A stretch of DNA of 64,000 nucleotides from Paratinospora sagittata (lineage: Eukaryota; Streptophyta; Magnoliopsida; Ranunculales; Menispermaceae). A program made the position numbers and the translations under genes. Under the pieces are notes generated by a model. The model saw only the letters and a list, made by a program, of their open reading frames with translations. It did not search any database and was not told where the DNA came from. The stretch spans positions 10,171,501 to 10,235,500 of the forward strand of contig CM069602.1 in NCBI GenBank assembly GCA_035771175.1, given 5' to 3'. This document shows, in pieces, positions 23,804 to 35,600 of this stretch; position 1 is the first letter of the stretch; every line of letters begins with the position of its first letter.

Positions 23804-24355
23804 AACGACATAATGTTATCGTTAGGGGCATGAAAATAAGATGGCATACCTGTGGCAGACAAGCATGGAGACTTATTCATAGGCGTCTTTGGTGTGTACA
23901 GGGAAGAGAAGAATATTACCCAATGTTAATTAATGCTTTCAGCTGATGCACCATAGAAGCTAAATAAGGTTTTTTCTACAAAGACTTCCAAATTATTTTC
24001 CTTTATTACTTAATCTGATTGCAATACAAAAAGATGAAAATTGGTTTTTTTCTTTTTTATTGCAAGAACAGCCCCAAAACACATACTGTCACAGTTCTTG
24101 TTACTAAATCAAATACACTAAGCAAGATATGTCATGTACATAATACAAATTGGTTCCCCAATTCTTCTACTGTGAGGCCTCGTCCTAAATTTCAGAATAT
24201 TTTACACAGAGTAGGAGGCACGGTTCTTATAGCAATGGACAGCTTCATATCCACTCTATGTTACAGGAAAATATACATGCATATACAAACAGAATAGCCA
24301 AAAAGATTCTAAGTACCATTGTCTGGTCTTCACAACAAATCAAAGCCATAATATA
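23804..24355. other. Convergent 3' region between LSMT and the RING gene
   Basis: Contains the 3' UTRs of both genes. No further gene seen. Confidence 0.6.
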
Positions 24356-27300
24356 CTATACGTCCTGTCTGCACACAGGGCATGAACCATGTCTGACAAG
24401 CCACTTGTCCAAACAGGACAAGTGAAAAATGTGGTTGCATCGGTGCAAGCTTCTCACAGTTTCTCCTACTTCTATATCCTGCAAGTAAGATAATAATTCA
24501 AGCGAAAAATTCAACAATTGTAAACCAATAATCAAATAAACTACAAGAAGATATTGCAGCTCTAAGGACGTCTGAAAGAGACAATGATAAATCCAATTAT
24601 GATAAGAAAGTCGTGACCTGCAAACAAATTGTGCAACACATGCTTCCATCCAAGCGTGCCTTTTCCTCACTACTTGCCACATGGCTTGGCAATTTCTTCA
24701 ATGCCTCCCTCGATAAACCCCTTGACACAGCAACTTCACCATAGACATCAGATATCTCACCATAACTTATATTTGCAATGCTCACCTGGGCATTCCAACA
24801 TAAAGCATCCAAATCCAAATATCAGGACTCAAGCCTAAGCTGTTGGTCTCTCAACTACGCATTAATCAATTAAACAATTGTATGTTTGTAAAAAAGTGTG
24901 GAGAGCAGTTCACCTGCCATCGGTAGTCTGTGAACATTGTGGGTACAAATTGATCCTGCACTAACCGTCCATGGAGGAGCTCCTCTACAAAGTCTGCCTG
25001 AAAAATGCCAGCCAAAAAGAAAAGAACATAAGCTTGGAACTACAATTCAGAAGACGTACAAATCCATTTAAACACTTAGGCAACAGTTATAAGGAAAAAT
25101 GAAATAATAAAAACTACCATGGATGATGAGTTTTGAGAGTTAGATCGCTCTGAACACCAGTGGGCACGGGATGCCTCCAAAACCTCAATGGAGAGGATCG
25201 CGCCAGCCACAGCTCCTAGTCCAGCTCCTCGAAGGACACCACAGTCAGACGCACGACCAGCTAAAGCACCAGTGACTGCACCAGTAAAAGCCCCAGCTGG
25301 ATATAAAAAGATAAGAAAAATCAGACCAGCAGCATTGCAGTAATGAAACACCAGCATAATTATAGAAAGGACCCATTTATTTATTCGGTCACCTATTAGA
25401 ATTGGTCTAATCTTGAGGATGCCCAAACCTAGTCAGCCTAGAAGTAAGATTATCTGAACTTTGGTGTATTCTATATGTGCCAATCACTGCACCTATTAGG
25501 AGTCTCTTAGCCGGATTTATGTCCAAGGCAGCTGGAAAAACCAAGTCAAGAAGAAAAAGAAAGATTTGTGCCATCTTTTTTTCTTTTTTTTTTCTTTTTT
25601 TCTTTTTTTTGAGAAGAAACAACCCCACGTGCAATTGCAACTTAGTGAAGACTAAAAAAAGAAAAGAGGTAAAATAATTTAAAAAAAGGTGGGAATGAGA
25701 AGTGGCCAAAGATAGATATGAGTAAGATGAAAATAAAGAAGAGATTCTCTTCTTACGAAATTGAAGCTTACACCTTATTTGCAATTTCATATGTATAAAT
25801 AATACATAAGGTTGAGTCATACTTAAGACACGTAACAACACACCTAACATTTATCTAAGACACGTAACAACATACCTAGCACTTGTTTATACAATTATCT
25901 TACATACTCCTTGCATACATTTATGACATATAGACCGAGATAAGTCAGGTGGCTTATCATACACACTTGGTGCCCTACCACGAAGGTGAATTAGAGCTGG
26001 AAGAACGCCCTCGCCCTAACACAATTGAAGATTAGGTTAGTGGTCCGTGAGGGGCGGTAATAGTTGTCCTAAGCAACTAGTGCCTCACTAAGCACAATGT
26101 AGCTTCTACTGGGGCCTCTACGAGGCCCATAAAGAAGCATATAACCGACATTTAAGACTTGTTATGGTATAATAACCGCTGACTAATATAGACAAAAGCA
26201 GCCGTCAACCGCACATGTAATAAAGTTGTTCTCATCCAAAATTTTGTAATTTTGTTTTATTTATTTATTTTATAATAAGCAAAAGTGTGTATGATAAGCC
26301 ATCTGGCTTATCTCTGTCTATGCGTCATAAATGTATGTAAGGAGTCTATTGTATAAACAAGTGTTAGATGTGTTGTTACGTGTCTTAGATAAGTATTAGG
26401 TGTGTTGCTATGTGTCTTAAGTATGTCTCAACTTTATGTATTATATATACATATAAAGTTACAAATAAAGAGTAAGCTTCAATTTTCTAAAAAGAGAATC
26501 TCTTTTCCACTCTCATCCTACTCATATCTATCTTTCACCACTTCTCATTCCCACCTTAAATTATTTTACCTCTTTTCTTTTTTAGTCTCCACTAAGTTTT
26601 TTTTTTTTTTTTAGCAAAAACAAAAGATGATTTTATTAGCAAAAACCAATCCAATGAGAAGCACAATTGCCAAAGGCACCAAAGGTGCACCCTGGAAAAA
26701 CAAAAACTAGACCAATCACAATAATAATAATATCACAGAGTACAAACGAATTCAAAAACCCTTTCCTTCCTTTAAACCCCATGTAAACTAAACAGCTACC
26801 CCAATCTGATAATGACGGACCTTGGACTAGTGGGGCCGCATGCACCCAAGAGCTGGCAGCATACTTGATGTCCTCTCACAGTTTATTAGTCTCCTTACAT
26901 CTGTCATTGAAGATCCTGTTATTTCCTTCCAACCAAATATGTCAAAGAGTTGCAAAGGAAGTAATAAGCACCACATCTTTGCACGTACTAGATACTATGG
27001 CATCATGCGGCATAGACATGCAATCCTCAATATTGGTTGGAGAGGAAAATTTCCCTCCCAAAAAACTGATCCATCTTTCCCAGATCCTCCTTGTCACAGG
27101 GCATTCAACAAAGTTCGTATCACCACCCGTGGGTACTGAGCCCCATCTTCGGAAGAACCCACTAATCCCACAACAATTGATTGGTCCCCAAGGTCAATCT
27201 TAGGTTAGAGAAGGGTCACCACTCCGCAAGAATCAAGTCGCAGTTTTGCTCCCATGAAGACTCGAACTTGAGACCTACCGTGTAGCTAGGTTCTTGTTGC

Positions 27301-30300
27301 CCACTGCCTGACCATAGGACCAACACCCCGAATTGGCAAATAGACAAGATATGTGCTATCGATTTCCAACTAAAAACAAAATCCTTCAACAGGAAAACCA
27401 CCTATGTTATTTGTTTCCAACTTAGTCATTTTGTGATTTCCACCTGACTAACTAGTTTAACCTCAGCCATTACCAGTTTACCACAGGTAAGCTTCACAAA
27501 CAGAATCTATTATGGTGTGGATTTTATAGCCTTCAATAACTCCTAAAATTCAACTTTCCTGCCATCTCTGCCTATTTTGTTTCAGGCAATCTCAGTCATC
27601 ACAAACTTTGACATCCTTTTTTTAAGATTATGTTTCTTAATTTCAACAAGTGCCTAGGCCTTCCTGCTAGAATTTCTTCTACTAGTTTTTGCAAAGATTG
27701 TACTTGTTGCCTTCTTGTTATGGGGGCTGATTGCAAAACTTTCTTGTTTATCCCATGCATGACCATGATAACTTGCATGTTTTCCCACAATGGCATTTTC
27801 ATAATACAGGCTTCACGATAGACAATTCCCACGACAACCTGTTCTCCGTCTACATTTCAATTGATTGTATCTTACAAAAGAATCAATCATTCAAGGACTT
27901 CGCTTCTTTTTCCATAACAAAGAAGTCCAAGATTTTCCTAAGAAGTTGCAAAAAGAAAGCATGTCTCTCTTTTTGCTAATTTTTGTTCTTTCTTTCTTCG
28001 ATCAATCAACAAAGAAAGTTCTTCCCAATTAAGCGATAAATCATCAATCCACAACAACCTGCATTTCCTAAATCCTAACCTTACTACATATATGGCAGAC
28101 CAGGTGTTGTACGTTCTTACAAAATAATCGACCATACCCTTGCCCAACATTTGTGTAGATCATTGGTGTTTCATTTAGAAAGAGGACATCTTGGCTATCG
28201 CCGTGAAACCTGGAGACCAGAGCCGCATAATCATTTCCAAACAAGTACTAGTAGTCATGCTTCTCTATGAAGAGATCTGTCATTTTCTCAATGTCCACCT
28301 TTGAACAAAATCCCAGTTCATTTATTTTGTATTTTTCACATAAATTGTTAGATCAAATATCACCAATTCACCACGTAGAGAACACATCTTTACTTGTCAC
28401 TGAGTCACTTTTCGAAGACAAAAATTGTTAGATCACATATCACCGTACAGAGATCACATCTTTACTCGTTAGTGAGTCACTCTTCCAACACCTGTATCCA
28501 CAGTCCAAACTATTTACCCCAAGGGTTCACTTCCTGAAGTGGGGAGGGGAGAGGCCCTGTACAAAAGCGAGTTAGGCAACTTTAGGCGTCGAAATATTCT
28601 TGAGTTAGATAACAAGCAGTAAGTAGCTTGGATTATAAAAAATGTTAGCCTTTCTCTTTTCTTGACATGAATACTAGGCACTTCTTTTTCCTTCCTTTTT
28701 TGGATCTATTAAAGCATTAGGGGAGCAATACTCTAATTTTCAATTTTAGACAAAATTACTGAGCATACCCCAAAACTCGTGTTTTCTTTTTGTCTAATGT
28801 GCCACATTTGAGTTCCTTGTTTTTCATTGGAGTAGGTCCTTACAATGAATTCATATGGCTACTGATAGACTGATAATATATATAAAGTCAATTATTTTCT
28901 CTTGTTCTTTGCTTTGCTTGGCTTGGCTTGGCTTGGCTTTTTTGTTGTCAGTTTAGCTTTGATATCGGGTTTACTTCTACCCCCTTTGTTTATGATGATT
29001 CATTGTTTTTAAAGAAACCGAGGCACATACCTCAAGCGATGAGTTGAAGCAGCCAAAAAGTGCTTAGAGGCTTAAGCCTTTAGGTAATTCTATGTGCTTA
29101 AGTGTCAAATGCATAAGCTACAATGTGTTAGAAACTTAAGCTTGAGAGTCACATGCACAGAGTTAAAACCACACACAACCTAGGGCCAAAATTAATCTCT
29201 ATTTTACACTTGTTCTTCTTTTCCCCAAAAGTTCCTACCAATCTATGACTTGATCTCTTGTGTTTCTTAAGGAGTGATTCTCTCACATTTCAGAGAAATC
29301 GTCTTTAAGATTTTACACTCTAACCCTAATTTTCCTCAGTGGAGAAACAATTGATAAACTCATCCGATATTGTTTTATTTCACAACTCCAATCATTCTTA
29401 TGAGTTTCTTGTGACCAAATGAAAAAAAAAAAGAAAAAAAAAACAACAGCAAAAATAAAATGTTTCTATATTCGAACATGTTGCCTTTAGGTCACAATGA
29501 AGCAAACTCTACCCTTTAACTTCTCTCTACCTCCGTAATATAATCTCTATTTTGTTGGCCCCATGACATGAAAAGTTTGATACTGCACCCCAGACATGCA
29601 AGCAAGAAAGCTGCTATGGGTCAACTCTCTTTGTGAGTAGAATTTAAACAAATAAAAATAAAAATAATAATCAATGGTATGAGTAAAAGGCATGTTAAGG
29701 TGATGGAGCCAGCGGTGATGATGATGAAGTTAATAATAATGATAATAATAGTAATAATATTAATAATAATAAAATACGATGAATGCCTGCCAAATGCTAA
29801 TTGGAGTTCACACACAGTTTGCACATAAGAAACTACTAATATAAGTTCAATGTATTTTTTTTCTAATATGCAATAAACTTTTCACTCAAGTTTTCAATGA
29901 ACATCCAGCAAATCTCAATCTTCATATTATAATTCTTTGTGTACTAATCCATAAAAGAAGAAGGTAAAAGATGCATCCAATTCAATCTTCATATTATAAT
30001 TCACTGTGTACTGCATCTAACTATGAGCTTGTTGCCACATAAACCTTTCAAAAGTAAAAATAAAAATAAAAAAAATAAATAAAAATTGCAACAGTAAACT
30101 ATTCCACGAAACTAAAAAATTAGTTCAAAATGGCTACCCAAAAGTGGATGAAAGATCATCCACTTCGCCCACAACTACTTATAAGGAACAAAAGCAATAT
30201 ACAAATTGAGCGTTTTCAAATTAGGATTCAATCAGGCTTCATGAAGAAAAAAAAAACCCTAATTCGCTACAAAAGATAATAAATTTCGAATCTTTATAGG

Positions 30301-30477
30301 TTCCAATCGTATCGAATCCAATCAAAACAATCAAGCAATTTTCCAAATGAGACATCAATCCAAACGAATCACAACAAAGAGAAAGAGAAAGGAAATTAAA
30401 AAGTTACCGAGAGCAAACAGGCCAGTAAGAGCTCCAGAGAGCATCGCAACGATCAATTTGGGAATATAATTATACAT
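24356..30477 (-). CDS. RING-H2 E3 ubiquitin ligase, NEP1-interacting-protein-like
   Basis: Probable membrane-anchored E3 ligase of the NIP1/NIP2 type. Exons (minus): 30477-30408, 25296-25118, 24997-24914, 24785-24618 and 24478-24356, giving 207 residues, with all phases closing. Residues 8-65 are Gly/Ala-rich and hydrophobic ([40 protein letters not shown]), matching the NIP membrane region. The C-terminus is a RING-H2: CCTICLQ, then [13 protein letters not shown], then CPVC, ending RQDV. The start MYNYIPKL fits family members. An in-frame ATG 88 codons upstream (30741) with no stop between is noted as odd. Intron 1 is 5.1 kb and packed with repeats. NIP proteins bring a plastid sigma factor or NAC factors to membranes in Arabidopsis, but I infer no partner here. 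Confidence 0.93.
25641..26600. repeat. Inverted repeat of about 0.96 kb in RING-gene intron 1
   Basis: Arms 25641-25967 and 26283-26600 are inverted copies (over 300 bp each) around a 315-bp spacer. Matching blocks include CTTAGTGAAGACTAAAAAAA, GAGATTCTCTT, GTAACAACACACCTAA and GGCTTATCATACACACTT in left-arm orientation. The arms look LTR-like, with a TATA-rich segment and a pyrimidine-rich leader. This could be two LTRs of a small element in opposite orientation or a true foldback transposon. No coding content in the spacer. Confidence 0.85.
26630..27125 (-). mobile_element. LINE zf-RVT region fragment in RING-gene intron 1
   Basis: Minus-strand frame reads [18 protein letters not shown] and later [18 protein letters not shown], the standard stretch from the end of zf-RVT into the linker of plant LINE ORF2. 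A stop follows within KETNKL. The first half of the zinc cluster is missing. Confidence 0.75.
27126..27330 (-). repeat. SINE copy 2 of the local family
   Basis: Shares the core GAACCCACTAATCCCACA (27153-27170) with the copies at 18899 and 45051. Read on minus, a B-box-like AAGTTCGAGTCTTC lies near 27265. The tail is short or lost. Confidence 0.55.
27331..30407. other. Remainder of RING-gene intron 1
   Basis: Minus-strand frames between 28320 and 27600 look like a decayed protein (for example [17 protein letters not shown] and [15 protein letters not shown]), probably an old transposon that I cannot classify. A (GCTTG)n run is at 28911-28938, a TAA/TGA trinucleotide run at 29700-29772, and a short direct duplication (TTCATATTATAATTC) at about 29922 and 29988. 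The rest is featureless. Confidence 0.45.
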
Positions 30478-32669
30478 CCCACTCTTTTCCACGTCCTTTC
30501 CCCAAAAACGACGACAAAACACGAATTCCTGCACCAACCTCTGCAGGAACAACCGCCACACACGCCGGAATGTATCTGGTATCCACTTCTGACGACGCAG
30601 CAACGTATCCCCTTCATCAATTAAAAACACAACCACAAACCCTAACCCTAATTTTATTTTTTTTCTTCTTGGATCTGACGCTACGAACCCTCCTCCTACC
30701 AAGTCCTTCACGCCGATGGCAATAACGGCCCTTGAAATCAAGGACCTCTCTTTGCCCTAGATTTTGAAGGGACTGCGTCGTCGTCGTAAAGCCATGAAAA
30801 AACAGAGCTTTTTACGAAGAAGAAACAAACTGCGTGTGGATTTTACAAACTCGTCTCGAGTTTTGACAAAAATGGTGGGTGCTTGCGTTGGAGAACACGG
30901 GAACGAAGACGAAGGTACAGTTTTGATGCCACCGCAGTTGTGGAGAATGATGTCGAAGTTTGTCTGATTTTTTGCCGCGTGTTAGAAATTTCTTCTATCT
31001 GGGAGGTTCTTTCTTTAACCATGGTTACGATGACACGTTTCAGAGTTTTACAGAGGGAGAGTGTGGTTTTTGATGCGACTGTTTTGTTTAGTAGGGTTTC
31101 TTTTCTAGATAGGGCGGCTGCGTGTTTAAGGGAGTTTTCGGATTTTCGTTGTGGAAAGTCCGGAGATTATCTTATGATGCGGGAGATGGTTAGCAGACGA
31201 CTAACTTTGAGGTAAAGCGCGCCTTATTGGGAAATGCTAAACCTCAAAATACAAACGAGATGATGAGGTGGCCAGCGAGGCAACAGCCTGTGATAGTATT
31301 GTCCACCTCATCTAGTTTAAGGGTGTCCATAGATAGGCCTAAACCGTAAAATCGAAAGAATTAATGTATTTGTATTGTTGAAAAATATTTAAATAATATT
31401 TTATTTTAAAGAAAGGGTGTGAATAGTGTAATGAATAATTATTTAGGTTTAAATACATTGAATCTAAATGTGTTCATTAGTAGAAATCAAATATATTGAA
31501 TCTAATGCACATTCAATTAAATAGACATATCTATTTATATTAATAGGTGTCTATTAATAAAAATATACACATTTAAACAATTAGACATGAATGTTAATAG
31601 GTGTTTGTTAATTAAAAGGGTGCAACCAATTAAAGGGGGCGAGTCTATTAGTCAATAGACATTAGAAATTATAATATAAGAGCTTAAGCCTCGGTTTCCA
31701 TCCATCCCGATCACAATTAAGTGATTAATTAATTATTTTGTTCTATTTTCTTCTTCTTCTTAACATCATCATTGTATCCTCCGAAGGCTATTTTCTATAT
31801 ATCCCACTATGTTCTCATGGTTTCATCAGAAAATTAAGTGTGTTAGAATCGATAGATCAACTTCCTTCCATTATCTTTAGCTCAATATATTTTTTGTAAC
31901 AACATGTTTTTTGTAACAACATGTATTGGGTTTAAATAAGCTATAGCTGGATCATTTTGATTCAAATTATTATTTGAGGCTTTAAAAAGTAATTTAAACA
32001 GAAAAGTGTTGATATTTATTTGTTAATATCTAAAATTCTTCATTATAATAACATAATTGTAAAAAATTATACAACCATCTCATGAAATTTAGGATTACTT
32101 CACACGAAGTTTAACATATTATAGCCAATTTAATTTATTAAACTTTCCATGTGAGATTGTAATGAAAACTATCTTAAAACTAGTGACTTAAAGCTGTTTT
32201 ATTCTTTTCGTTGGTAGATCTCCGCCAACGTGTTCTCTATCCAGCAAGTTGACTTTGAGTATTTGAAAAAGAATAAAATAAAAATAAATCTAATTCCCAT
32301 CGAACCAATTTTGGCGGACTGAGACAGCTGGACTACGTATCCGTTTAGGTCAACGAAATCTCAATTCACATGGAGTTCGCTTAACACGTGGATCTCGAAG
32401 CTATATTGCTTAATCGACTAACAGAGCGTAGAATCATAACCACACACTAAACTCACACGTGGCAATTTATGAGTAGAGCTACATCTATCTGACTCGTCGG
32501 CTATTGTCACCCGGACACCCGTTTTGTGTGCTTATCGCCGTCATCTTCTTCTTCTTCTTCTTCTTCGCAGCGAAGAACCGATCTCTTTGTGTCAACCATA
32601 ATACAAATCATTCTTTGAAATCGAGTTTGATTAAACCTAATCTATATCACCAAAACAAGTGTATATACG
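30478..32669. other. Divergent intergenic region between RING and p24 genes
   Basis: 30478-30760 is probably RING 5' UTR. 30764-31215 has short frames that I do not accept as genes. 31310-31690 is AT-rich, with repeated ATTAATAGGTGT-like motifs. The right end is the p24 promoter and 5' UTR, including a CTT trinucleotide run near 32548-32567. Confidence 0.5.
32384..32462 (+). promoter_or_regulatory. Two ACACGTGG bZIP-type sites upstream of p24
   Basis: ACACGTGG is at 32384-32391 and again at 32455-32462, 71 bp apart and 208-286 bp before the p24 start codon. The CACGTG core is the usual plant bZIP/bHLH target and is also bound by ER-stress bZIPs, which would suit a secretory-pathway gene. Motif-based inference only. 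Confidence 0.4.
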
Positions 32670-35600
32670 ATGGATAAATTCGCGTTTCTTCTCGCAATAA
32701 TAATTCCCGTGCTTCTTTCTTCATTCGCCGAATCACTACGTTTGGACGTGCAATCCGGCCACACAAGATGCATCGCAGAAGACATCAAATCGAACTCGAT
32801 GTCGGTCGGGAAGTACAGCGTGGTCAATTCGAACGAGGGCCATCCGTTGCCGGATTCGCACAAGATCACAGCTAGGGTACGAGAAATACAAACCCTAAAC
32901 CTAATCTTCTTTTTATTTTTTGGTTGAATTTTGGGGTTTTTTTGGGAGTAATTGTGTTTGTGTTTGGATTTTAGGTTACTTCTGCTTATGGAAATAGCTA
33001 TCACTATGGCGATCGCGTGGAATCTGGGCAATTCGCTTTTACGGCATCGGAGACTGGCGATTACGTTGCTTGCTTCTATGCACCGGATCACAAGCCGTCG
33101 GAGACGGTGACTGTTGATTTTGAGTGGAAGACCGGTGTCTCTGCTAAGGACTGGTCCAATGTTGCCAAGAAAGGCCATATTGATGTAAGCTAATCGCAAG
33201 CTTTTCTTTTCGAATTATAATTTCCGTTTTCTTGAGTATGTCTTATGGTTTTTTGTAGTCTTCGATTCAATTTTTTTTTTAACAGTAAGATTTGGAATTT
33301 ATCATCATGTTATACCTAAAGTTGGGTAAACCGGTTTGGTTGTTGTATTCTAAGCTTTCATTGTAGGGATTTATTTTACGTCTCTGCTTTCTTCTTGACT
33401 GATAGACTATCTTATATTTATTTCTCAACATTGCTCTAGCTTTTCTTTATTCTTTAGTGATTATGTAGCTTTGTTAGAGTTACAATAACTCTCCCTAGTT
33501 ATGATCTGATCTAGAGAGAAAGTACAGAATAGATATGTAGTCATATTTGCAGTGTTTGCACTTGATGGACCTGCTTTATAGAAAATATCAGTTAATTATA
33601 TATGTGCAGATGTGCCCAACTCAACAAGGCTTTATCCTAACTACATGTGATCAATTTTTATTTTTAGAGGCGTACAAGCTTGCAAGCAGGGTGCGTGAAA
33701 GCCTAACATGACTTGTTCAATTCAACTGAAATACCCAGATTTAGTCGAGTTGGGCGCATTGGGTGCCATTTCTAACGGACCTAATGGGTCTGTCAATTGC
33801 TCGAATTGATAGAGCTCAATGTACAAATTTTTTAATCATACCGTATCCATATATTTAAGCTCAACAAGCCAGGCCACTTCCCTCTGTTCATACAACCTAA
33901 TGGACAGCATCTTTATGTCTCCTAGGTCCCCAAACAAAATTTCTTAGATCTCATTCTTAGTCCCAAATTTCTAATTCTTGATTCCTAGACCATAACTCTT
34001 CCTCTACAAACATTATCTCCAACCTCCATCTTGCAAATGATTATCCCTTTGTGCACTTTCCAACATTCTTATTCCAAACACAAGTTGTGGGCCTCACTGA
34101 TTGTGAGCTATTTTCTGGCAGCACACAAAAGAATTTTCCTAAGCAGTTAATTTTCCAACACCTCCAAATAAGGTGCATATGTGTGAGACACTTTGCCTCG
34201 AAGACGGAAACACAAAAGTGCAGTCCCACTAACCATTTCAGGTTAGTGTAATTAATCTATAAGTTAAAACCATTCCTTATCAACTGATCTTATACTAATA
34301 ATCATATTTGCTCCGAAATGATCAGTTGCATATATCTGGTCAATCGGTTTGCTTTGATGACTCTTAGGTAGTTCGAAGGAAAAAAAAATTTAAAATTTAA
34401 AATTGTTAAAAATTTTGACACATTTTTATTTGTGTCATCATGAGTCCAATGTAACTAACCGTGTTCAAATCATACATCAAACGAATTCGTAGCGCATGAA
34501 ATAATTTTTTATTGTGCATACACAAAAATTGAGACACAAAGGAAAATGATACGTGTGAAGCTTTCATTGGGCCTCAATATCAGTCAATCAATAGCTTAAA
34601 TTGACATAAAAGTTGCCAAGTGTTATTAAATAAGAGAATTAACGATGCATCCTTGAAATATTAAAAAAATTTACATGCAAGTCCCTCGAATTCCTCTCAA
34701 GTTTTCAAATGCTTCCTTACCCATAAAAAGACACCAAGCCGCCTCTTTCTCTCATTATTCTCCATCTAGAACCAGAAAGAAAAACTCAACCCTTTCATTT
34801 TTCTTTTCAACTAAGATCCTCCATTGAAGAACAAATGAGCTAAGAGCCTAAGAGAACTCAAGATTGAGGCAAATAACTTCTATGGCCTTTTACCCATTTG
34901 TTGGTTTCACCCCGTATTCTTGTTTTTCTATTTGCTGATTTTACTTGCAATCCTTGTTCCTAATAAATTGTTGGTTCATTTCCTTTCAATGTTAGTTTTA
35001 TTTATTTATTTATTTTTTTTCATCAAGAGTCACAAGAACATAGACACGTACTAGAGAGGAACTAATTGCTTGGCCATGCCAAGCTTGAGAGCCTCTTAAG
35101 ACTTCTCTTCTTCAACTTCCCTATCTATAGATCTTGCATGCATGGTTTGGGGAACCAAAGGATGCAGACAAATCATGAAACCAAAGAATGAACCAAAGAA
35201 AAAAAAAAAAAAATGAAGATGGGGATGTGATCAATTACACCCCTGTTTGGGAAGTTTTTTCTCCCTCTAAAGGTCCCCAATAGATGTTGTCGGGTAAGAT
35301 GAAAGGAATCTGGGAAGATTGGAGAAGAGAAGTGAGAAGAAAAGATAAATAAATAGTTGAGGAAAATAGGAGAAAAGAGGAGGGAAGGTGGCTAGTTGAA
35401 ATGGAAAAATAAGTTGTAGCACAGCCCATCTTTGAGATGACGTTGCTCCTCCAAAATAAGGTCCCTAGGAGCTGTGGGTAGGTGAAACTTAAAGAAGGAA
35501 GTTGGGGGAACAGAACAAATGTTAGAAATGAGGAAAAAGAGGGGGAGAACCCATGCTAAAAACATGGAAGATATAAGGAGCTGTTCACCATGAAAAAAAG

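Noticed and set aside
30764..31215. Two overlapping plus-strand frames just upstream of the RING gene
   Set aside because: Basic, low-complexity starts, no family resemblance, and no continuous frame. More likely divergent promoter sequence.
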